DNA of 22,556 nucleotides from Thiohalospira sp046546335 (GTDB taxonomy: Bacteria; Pseudomonadota; Gammaproteobacteria; Thiohalospirales; Thiohalospiraceae), in the NCBI RefSeq assembly GCF_046546335.1, contig NZ_JBKGYA010000017.1. One strand, given 5' to 3'. The position numbers were made by a program, and so were the translations under genes. A model generated the notes under the pieces. That model did no database searches, was not told where the DNA came from, and worked only from the letters and a program-made list of their open reading frames with translations. Shown here one piece after another: positions 17,152 through 22,556 of the stretch; within the stretch, counting starts at the first letter, position 1; each line of letters begins with the position of its first letter.

Positions 17152-17173
17152 GCAGGTTACATCCATGACCTGC
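17152..17173. promoter_or_regulatory. inverted repeat in the fimV leader
   Basis: GCAGGT (17152-17157) and ACCTGC (17168-17173) are exact reverse complements 10 bases apart, with a further partial CAT/ATG symmetry inside. It lies downstream of the candidate fimV promoter and upstream of the ribosome site. It may be an operator or a leader hairpin, or chance. Confidence 0.3.
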
Positions 17174-17198
17174 GAAAGGACCTCGGAAATCTCCGCCA

Positions 17199-17228
17199 AC
17201 TATACCCGAGCCGGAGAGCCGGGGCCAA
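17199..17228 (-). promoter_or_regulatory. candidate sigma-70 promoter for fimV
   Basis: On the minus strand TTGGCC (17228-17223) and TATAGT (17204-17199) are spaced by 18 bp; the -10 matches 5 of 6 and the -35 matches 4 of 6 bases. It sits in the 132-bp usg-fimV gap and would give a leader of about 80 bases. Confidence 0.45.
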
Positions 17229-17243
17229 ACCCGGAACTCCCCC

Positions 17244-18260
17244 TCAGTCCAGCAGTTCCCGCGCCAGCAGCCCGGTCACCGCCAGGGCCGAGTCGGCCAC
17301 CAGCCCCTTCACCGGGTCCGCCACCGCCCACAGGGCGAGGCGCCGGGGATCGTCGGGGGCGGTCCGCAACCGGCCCACGTGGATCCCGCCCCCCTCGGCG
17401 ATGCCTCTCGGATCCGGCCCCAGGGGGCCGGCCGCGGCGGTGATCCCCGCCTCGCGCAGGACCTCGGCCGCCCGCTCCGGGGTCAGCTCCTCCTGCAGGG
17501 TGAGATGGAGGGCCAGGCCGTCGCCGTGGAAGACCGGCACCCGCACCGCCGAGGCGGTCACCGGCAGGGTCTCGATGGCCAGCAGCCGCCGCGCCGTCTC
17601 GGCCATGGCGGCCTCCACCCCGGCGCTGCCGTCGTCGAGACCCGGCTCCGGCAGGAGGTTGAAGGCGATGGGGGCATCGAAGTACTCCGGCTCGCGCTCC
17701 TGGGCGTTGAGCAGGCCGGCGGTCTGCCCGGCGAGCTCCTCCACCGCCGCGCTGCCGAAGGCGCCCATGCCGCGCAGGGCGGTGGCATCCACCGCGCGCA
17801 GGCCGGCAGCCCGATGGAGCGGGACCAGCAGGCGCGCCAGCAGGGCCGCCGGCGCCGGCGGGACCGACACGAGCCCGGAATCGATGGCGTCGGCCAGCAC
17901 CCCCTCCACGTCCAGCCCGGCAACGGCCTGGGGGACCTCCTGGCGTTCCGCCAGCAGCCCGGTGGCCTCGATGACCGAGCAGCCGGCCTCCGCCGCGGCG
18001 GCGGCGAAGGCCTCGGCGCAGGCGGGGTCGTCCACGAAGATGGCGATATCGGCGGCGGAGAAGTCGAAATCGGCCACCGGGGTGACATCCACGCTCCGGC
18101 CGCCGCCGGCCAGGGTCGCACCGGGCTCCGGCCGCGCCGCCAGGACCTCGATGCGCTCGGGGGTCCAGCCGGTCCCGGCCAGCCCGTCGAGGATGGCCTC
18201 CGCGGCGGGGCCATCCCCCACCAGGGCCAGGGTCCCGCCGGTGACGGCCTCGGCGCTCAT
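17244..18260 (-). CDS. usg: Usg-1-like aspartate-semialdehyde dehydrogenase paralogue, probably inactive
   Basis: This 338-residue protein is related to aspartate-semialdehyde dehydrogenase and matches the Usg proteins found next to asd, leuB or truA in gammaproteobacteria. The nucleophilic Cys expected in an NCT-type motif is replaced by SVPPAPAAL (132-140). The N-terminal cofactor loop reads LVGDGPAAEA rather than the usual glycine-rich GATG pattern. The region VRVPVFHGDGLAL, near the ASD substrate pocket, is still recognisable. It is therefore unlikely to be an ASD; a structural or regulatory role is possible but unknown. The ATG at 18260 overlaps the asd stop as ATGA, with GGAGG 4 bases upstream. 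fimV follows after 132 bp. Confidence 0.85.
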   Translation of the reverse strand: MSAEAVTGGTLALVGDGPAAEAILDGLAGTGWTPERIEVLAARPEPGATLAGGGRSVDVTPVADFDFSAADIAIFVDDPACAEAFAAAAAEAGCSVIEATGLLAERQEVPQAVAGLDVEGVLADAIDSGLVSVPPAPAALLARLLVPLHRAAGLRAVDATALRGMGAFGSAAVEELAGQTAGLLNAQEREPEYFDAPIAFNLLPEPGLDDGSAGVEAAMAETARRLLAIETLPVTASAVRVPVFHGDGLALHLTLQEELTPERAAEVLREAGITAAAGPLGPDPRGIAEGGGIHVGRLRTAPDDPRRLALWAVADPVKGLVADSALAVTGLLARELLD

Positions 18261-19372
18261 TCGGCCTCCAGCAGGATCCGCAGGGTGCGGCGCAGGGGCT
18301 CGGCAGCGCCCCAGAGGAGCTGGTCGCCGGCGGTGAAGGCGGAGAGGTACTCACTCCCCATGGAGAGCTTGCGCAGCCGGCCCACCGGGACGTCCAGGGT
18401 GCCGGTGACCGCCGCCGGGGTGAGCCGGGTCAGGCTGGCCTCCTTCTCGTTGGGGACCACCGAGACCCAGTCGTTGGCCTCGCCCAGGATCCCCTCGACC
18501 TCGTCCAGCGGGGCATCCCGGGTGAGCTTGATGGTCAGCGCCTGGCTGTGGGAGCGCATGGCCCCCACTCGCACGCAGAGGCCGTCGATGGGGACGGGAT
18601 CGCCCTGGCGGCCGAGGATCTTGTTGGTCTCCACCTCGGCCTTCCACTCCTCCTTGCTCTGGCCGGAGGCCATCTCGGCATCCAGCCAGGGCAGCAGGCT
18701 GCCGGCCAGGGGAAAACCCCAGTTCTCGGTGGGCAGCGCATCGCTGCGCAGGGTCTCGGTGACCTGGCGGTCGATGGCCAGGATGGCGCTGGCCGGATCG
18801 GCGAGCTCGTCGGCCACGGCGCCGTGGAGTGCCCCCATCTGCTCCAGCAGCTCGCGCATGTGGCGGGCACCGGAGCCGGAGGCGGCCTGGTAGGTCATGG
18901 GGCTCACCCACTCCACCAGCCCCTGGCGGAAGAGGCCGCCGATGGCCATGAGCATGAGGCTGACGGTGCAGTTGCCGCCGACGAAGTCGCGCACCCCGTC
19001 GTGGATCCCCTGCTCGATGACGTCCCGGTTCACCGGATCCAGGACGATGAGGCTGTCGTCGGCCATGCGCAGGGTGGAGGCGGCATCCACCCAGTGGCCC
19101 TTCCAGCCGGCCTCCCGCAGGGCGCGGTGGGTGGCCGAGGTATAGTCGCCGCCCTGGGTGGTGACGATGATGTCCATGGCCGCCAGGGCGTCAATGTCGT
19201 TGGCGTCGGCCACCGGCGGAAGATCCCGGCCGATATCCGGTCCGGCGCCCCCGGCCCGGGAGGTGGAGAAGAAGACCGGTTCGAAGTGGTCGAAGTCGGC
19301 CTCGGCGCGCATGCGCTCGGTGAGCACCGAGCCCACCATGCCGCGCCAGCCCACGATGCCTACGCGCTTCAT
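18257..19372 (-). CDS. asd: aspartate-semialdehyde dehydrogenase
   Basis: This 371-residue NADP enzyme reduces aspartyl phosphate to aspartate semialdehyde, the branch point to lysine and diaminopimelate, threonine and methionine. The N-terminal VGIVGWRGMVGSVL cofactor loop and the nucleophile Cys135 in GGNCTVSL match the gammaproteobacterial E. coli-type enzyme (Cys135, 367 residues). The ATG at 19372 is chosen because AAGGAGG lies 5 bases upstream. A TTG at 19387 that overlaps the leuB stop would add only five residues and would lie upstream of that ribosome site. It sits between leuB and usg. Its product feeds methionine, and metZ lies further along the window. Confidence 0.96.
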   Translation of the reverse strand: MKRVGIVGWRGMVGSVLTERMRAEADFDHFEPVFFSTSRAGGAGPDIGRDLPPVADANDIDALAAMDIIVTTQGGDYTSATHRALREAGWKGHWVDAASTLRMADDSLIVLDPVNRDVIEQGIHDGVRDFVGGNCTVSLMLMAIGGLFRQGLVEWVSPMTYQAASGSGARHMRELLEQMGALHGAVADELADPASAILAIDRQVTETLRSDALPTENWGFPLAGSLLPWLDAEMASGQSKEEWKAEVETNKILGRQGDPVPIDGLCVRVGAMRSHSQALTIKLTRDAPLDEVEGILGEANDWVSVVPNEKEASLTRLTPAAVTGTLDVPVGRLRKLSMGSEYLSAFTAGDQLLWGAAEPLRRTLRILLEAE

Positions 19373-19377
19373 CTCCG

Positions 19378-19384
19378 CCTCCTT
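19378..19384 (-). promoter_or_regulatory. asd ribosome binding site
   Basis: Minus-strand AAGGAGG abutting the leuB stop, 5 bases before the ATG at 19372. It decides against the TTG start at 19387. Confidence 0.75.
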
Positions 19385-20463
19385 CAATTCTTCAGCTCCG
19401 CCACCACGGCGTCACCCATCTCGGCGGTGGTGGCGCGCGTGGTGCCGGCGTAGTGGATGTCGGGGGTCCGCAGACCGCCATCGAGGACGCGACCCACCGC
19501 CGCCTCCACCTGGTCGGCCAGCGCCGGCGCCCCCAGGGAGTGACGCAGCATCATCGCCACCGAGAGGATGGTGGCCAGGGGATTGGCCGCGCCCTGGCCG
19601 GCGATGTCGGGGGCGGAGCCGTGGATGGGCTCGTACATGCCGGTGCCGTCGGCATTCAGGGAGGCCGAGGGCAGCATGCCGATGGAGCCGGTGAGCTGGG
19701 CGGCGGCATCGGAGAGGATGTCGCCGAACATGTTGGAGGTGACCACCACGTCGAACTGCTTGGGCTCGCGCACCAGCTGCATGGCGGCGTTGTCCACGTA
19801 CATGTGGGAGAGCTCCACGTCCGGGTACTCGGCGTGGAGCTCGGTGATCACCTGGCGCCAGAGCTCGGTGGCCTCCAGGACGTTGGCCTTGTCCACGGAG
19901 CAGACCCGGCTGCCCCGGCGCCGCGCCGTCTCGAAGGCGACCCGGCCGATGCGCCGGATCTCCGACTCGCTGTAGACGAAGGTGTTGTAGCCCTCGCGCT
20001 CGCCGGCGGCGTTGGTCCGCACGCCGCGCGGCTGGCCGAAGTAGATCCCGCCGGTGAGCTCGCGGACGATGAGGATGTCCAGCCCGGCCACCACCTCCGG
20101 CTTGAGGGTGGAGGCCTCGGCGAGCTGCGGGTAGAGGATGGCCGGGCGGAGGTTGGCGAAGAGCTGCAGCTCCGAGCGCAGCCCCAGCAGGCCCTGCTCC
20201 GGACGCAGGGGGCGGTCCAGGGACTCCCACTGCGGACCGCCCACCGCACCCAGGAGCACCGCGGCGGATTCCCGCGCCATCTGCAGCGTCTCCTCGGGCA
20301 GCGGGTGGCCCTCGGCCTCGTAGGCCGCACCACCCACCAGCCCCTCCACGGTGGAGATGTCCAGGCCGTGGCGATCGCGCAGGGCGTCCAGGACCTTCAC
20401 CGCCTCGGTGACGATCTCGGGGCCGATACCATCCCCGGGCAGGACCAGGATCTGTTGCGTCAT
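19384..20463 (-). CDS. leuB: 3-isopropylmalate dehydrogenase
   Basis: This 359-residue NAD enzyme oxidises and decarboxylates 3-isopropylmalate in leucine synthesis. The N-terminal LPGDGIGPEI, the RELTGGIYFG loop and the C-terminal NMFGDILSDAAAQL and EPIHGSAPDIAG segments (metal, substrate and NAD binding) are all present. Length matches the family (about 360). The ATG at 20463 follows the leuD stop by 11 bp, with GGGAG about 5 bases upstream. It is the last leu gene of the leuCDB run. leuA is not in the window. Confidence 0.97.
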   Translation of the reverse strand: MTQQILVLPGDGIGPEIVTEAVKVLDALRDRHGLDISTVEGLVGGAAYEAEGHPLPEETLQMARESAAVLLGAVGGPQWESLDRPLRPEQGLLGLRSELQLFANLRPAILYPQLAEASTLKPEVVAGLDILIVRELTGGIYFGQPRGVRTNAAGEREGYNTFVYSESEIRRIGRVAFETARRRGSRVCSVDKANVLEATELWRQVITELHAEYPDVELSHMYVDNAAMQLVREPKQFDVVVTSNMFGDILSDAAAQLTGSIGMLPSASLNADGTGMYEPIHGSAPDIAGQGAANPLATILSVAMMLRHSLGAPALADQVEAAVGRVLDGGLRTPDIHYAGTTRATTAEMGDAVVAELKN

Positions 20464-20474
20464 GGGATCTCCCG

Positions 20475-21131
20475 TTAACCGTGGTCGCGGATGCCGGCGA
20501 AGAGCCAGGGGGCCTCTTGCTGCCGGCGCGCCTCGTAGGCGCGGATGGCGTCGGCGTACTCCAGGGTCAGGCCGATGTCGTCCAGCCCCTCCAGGAGGCG
20601 GCGCTTGCGCGCCGGGTCCACCTCGAAGGGGATGACTTCACCGCCGGGGGTGGTCACCGTCTGCGCCGCCAGATCCACCGTCAGCTCGTAGCCCTCGGTG
20701 GCCTCGGTCTCGCGGAAGAGGCGGTCCACCGTCTCGGCGTCCAGGACCACCGGCAGCAGGCCGTTCTTGAAGCAGTTGTTGTAGAAGATATCGGCGAAGC
20801 TCGGGGCGATGATGACCCGGAAGCCGTAGTCGGCCAGGGCCCACGGGGCGTGCTCCCGGGAGCTGCCGCAGCCGAAGTTCTCCCGCGCCAGCAGGATGCT
20901 CGCCCCGCGATAGCGCGGCCGGTTGAGGACGAAGTCCGGGTTCTCCCGGCGCTGGCTCGGGTCCTGGCCCGGCTCGCCGTGGTCCAGGTAGCGCCACTCG
21001 TCGAAGAGGTTGGGCCCGAAGCCGGTGCGCTTCACCGATTTCAGGAACTGCTTCGGGATGATGGCGTCGGTGTCCACGTTGGCGCGGTCCAGCGGGGCAA
21101 CAAGCCCCTGGTGGTGGGTCAGGGCCTCCAT
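20475..21131 (-). CDS. leuD: 3-isopropylmalate dehydratase small subunit
   Basis: This 218-residue small subunit pairs with LeuC to isomerise 2-isopropylmalate to 3-isopropylmalate. The N-terminal DRANVDTDAIIPKQFL and the swivel-domain FGCGSSREHAPWAL motif are typical of the bacterial LeuD (about 200-215). It starts one base after the leuC TAG, so the two subunits are probably made in balanced amounts by coupled translation. Confidence 0.97.
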   Translation of the reverse strand: MEALTHHQGLVAPLDRANVDTDAIIPKQFLKSVKRTGFGPNLFDEWRYLDHGEPGQDPSQRRENPDFVLNRPRYRGASILLARENFGCGSSREHAPWALADYGFRVIIAPSFADIFYNNCFKNGLLPVVLDAETVDRLFRETEATEGYELTVDLAAQTVTTPGGEVIPFEVDPARKRRLLEGLDDIGLTLEYADAIRAYEARRQQEAPWLFAGIRDHG

Positions 21132-21132
21132 C

Positions 21133-22536
21133 CTACAGCTCCCTCACGTCGACGAAGTGGCCGAAGACCGCCGCGGCGGCGGCCATGGCCGGGCTCACCA
21201 GGTGGGTCCGGCCCCCCTGGCCCTGCCGGCCCTCGAAGTTGCGGTTGGAGGTGGAGGCGCAGCGCTCCCCCGGCTCCAGCCGATCGGCGTTCATGGCCAG
21301 GCACATGGAGCACCCCGGGGCGCGCCACTCGAAGCCGGCCTCGAGGAAGACCCGGTCCAGCCCCTCGGCCTCCGCCTGCTGCTTCACCAGCCCGGAGCCG
21401 GGGACCACCATGGCCTGGGTGACGGAGTCGGCCACCCGGCGGCCGCGCACCACCTCGGCGGCGGCGCGCAGGTCCTCGATGCGCGAGTTGGTGCAGGAGC
21501 CGATGAAGATCCGGTCCGGGCGGATGGCGGTGATCGGGGTGCCGGGCTCCAGCGCCATGTACTCCAGGGCGCGCTGCCAGCCGTCGCGCTGGACGGCGTC
21601 GGCGGCATCCGCGGGGTCGGGAACCACCCCGCCGACACCGGCGACCATCTCCGGCGAGGTCCCCCAGGAGACCTGGGGCTCGATGGAGGCCGCATCGATG
21701 CGCACCACCCGGTCGAACTCGGCATCGGCGTCGCTGTGCAGCTCCCGCCAGGCGGCGACTGCCTGCTCCCACTGCTCGCCGGTGGGCGCATAGGGCCGGT
21801 CCCGGAAGTAGTCGATGGTCCTGTCGTCCACCGCCACCATGCCGGCCCGGGCACCGGCCTCGATGGCCATGTTGCAGACGGTCATCCGGCCCTCCACGGA
21901 GAGGTCCTGGATGGCCTCGCCGGCGAACTCGATGGCGGAGCCGGTGCCGCCGGCGGTGCCGATGGTGCCGATGATGTGGAGGACGATGTCCTTGGCGGTG
22001 ACGCCGGGCCCCACGTGGCCCTCCACCCGCACCTGCATGTTCTTCGACTTGGACTGCCACAGGCACTGGGTGGCCAGGACGTGCTCCACCTCGGAGGTAC
22101 CGATGCCGTGGGCCAGGCAGCCGAAGGCGCCGTGGGTGGAGGTGTGGGAGTCGCCGCAGACCACGGTCATGCCGGGGAGCGTGGCGCCCTCCTCCGGGCC
22201 GATGACGTGGACGATGCCCTGGCGGATGTCGTCCATGCGGAATTCGGTGATCCCGTACTCGGCGCAGTTGTCGTCCAGCGTCTCGACCTGGATACGCGAG
22301 GTGGCATCGGTGATCCCCTGCGCCCGGTCGGTGGTGGGGACGTTGTGATCCGGCGTCGCCAGGACGCTCTCCGCGTGCCACGGCCGCCGTCCGGCCAGCC
22401 GCAGCCCCTCGAAGGCCTGGGGCGAGGTGACCTCGTGAACCAGGTGGCGATCGATGTAGAGGAGCGCGGTGCCATCCGGGTCGGTGGCCACCACGTGGGC
22501 GTCCCAGAGCTTGTCGTAGAGGGTCTTGCCGGCCAT
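21133..22536 (-). CDS. leuC: 3-isopropylmalate dehydratase large subunit
   Basis: This 467-residue aconitase-family subunit carries the 4Fe-4S cluster of isopropylmalate isomerase. The three cluster ligands are visible as Cys348 (GSCTNSR), Cys409 and Cys412 (PGCSMCLAMN). The VCGDSHTSTHGAFG segment (127-139) is also conserved. Length equals E. coli LeuC (466). ATG at 22536 has GGAG about 8 bases upstream. The gene is complete, but only 20 bases upstream are in the window, so its promoter, any leader peptide or attenuator, and the upstream gene cannot be seen. It heads the leuC-leuD-leuB-asd-usg run. Confidence 0.97.
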   Translation of the reverse strand: MAGKTLYDKLWDAHVVATDPDGTALLYIDRHLVHEVTSPQAFEGLRLAGRRPWHAESVLATPDHNVPTTDRAQGITDATSRIQVETLDDNCAEYGITEFRMDDIRQGIVHVIGPEEGATLPGMTVVCGDSHTSTHGAFGCLAHGIGTSEVEHVLATQCLWQSKSKNMQVRVEGHVGPGVTAKDIVLHIIGTIGTAGGTGSAIEFAGEAIQDLSVEGRMTVCNMAIEAGARAGMVAVDDRTIDYFRDRPYAPTGEQWEQAVAAWRELHSDADAEFDRVVRIDAASIEPQVSWGTSPEMVAGVGGVVPDPADAADAVQRDGWQRALEYMALEPGTPITAIRPDRIFIGSCTNSRIEDLRAAAEVVRGRRVADSVTQAMVVPGSGLVKQQAEAEGLDRVFLEAGFEWRAPGCSMCLAMNADRLEPGERCASTSNRNFEGRQGQGGRTHLVSPAMAAAAAVFGHFVDVREL

Positions 22537-22556
22537 GTCGGTCTCCGCGGTCGAAC

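Noticed and set aside
19373..19387. TTG start of asd overlapping the leuB stop
   Set aside because: The ATG at 19372 has a consensus AAGGAGG 5 bases upstream; the TTG start would place that site inside the coding region.

Overview
The window is a dense block of housekeeping and biosynthetic genes from a GC-rich gammaproteobacterium. The gene order leuC-leuD-leuB-asd-usg-fimV-truA-trpF ... accD-folC-dedD-cvpA-purF-metZ is the conserved arrangement known from Pseudomonas and relatives. FimV and DedD carry long acidic linkers, and FimV is acidic over most of its length. That would fit a salt-adapted lineage such as the Ectothiorhodospiraceae or their relatives, but this placement is inferred. 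No tRNA, rRNA, CRISPR array, transposase, integrase or att-like repeat is visible, and base composition looks uniform.

Layout. All genes except the first lie on the minus strand, so transcription runs from right to left. From the right edge: leuC, leuD and leuB (leucine branch), asd (aspartate semialdehyde dehydrogenase) and the ASD-like paralogue usg form one tightly packed unit. A 132-bp gap with a candidate promoter follows, then fimV (peptidoglycan-binding polar hub protein). Four bases after fimV comes a small membrane protein resembling an EcfT/CbiQ transport component, which has no visible partner genes. Then come truA (tRNA pseudouridine synthase) and trpF-trpB-trpA-accD-folC, where the last five overlap stop to start, followed 68 bp on by dedD (SPOR protein). 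A 261-bp gap with a perfect 12-bp hairpin and a candidate promoter separates dedD from cvpA-purF. A 250-bp gap with an inverted repeat and a second candidate promoter separates purF from metZ. The metZ stop overlaps a TTG start of a large PhnD-like/PAS/GGDEF/EAL membrane sensor. The only plus-strand gene, at the left edge, is an endonuclease/exonuclease/phosphatase-family enzyme that converges on the sensor gene with 21 bp between stops.

Functionally the block combines leucine, aspartate-family, tryptophan, methionine, purine, folate and fatty-acid precursor synthesis with two cell-envelope proteins (FimV, DedD) and a cyclic-di-GMP enzyme. The least ordinary parts are the c-di-GMP sensor coupled to metZ, the orphan EcfT-like protein between fimV and truA, the Usg paralogue that lacks both the nucleophile and a normal cofactor loop, and the two structured intergenic gaps. 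No clearly new multi-gene system was found.
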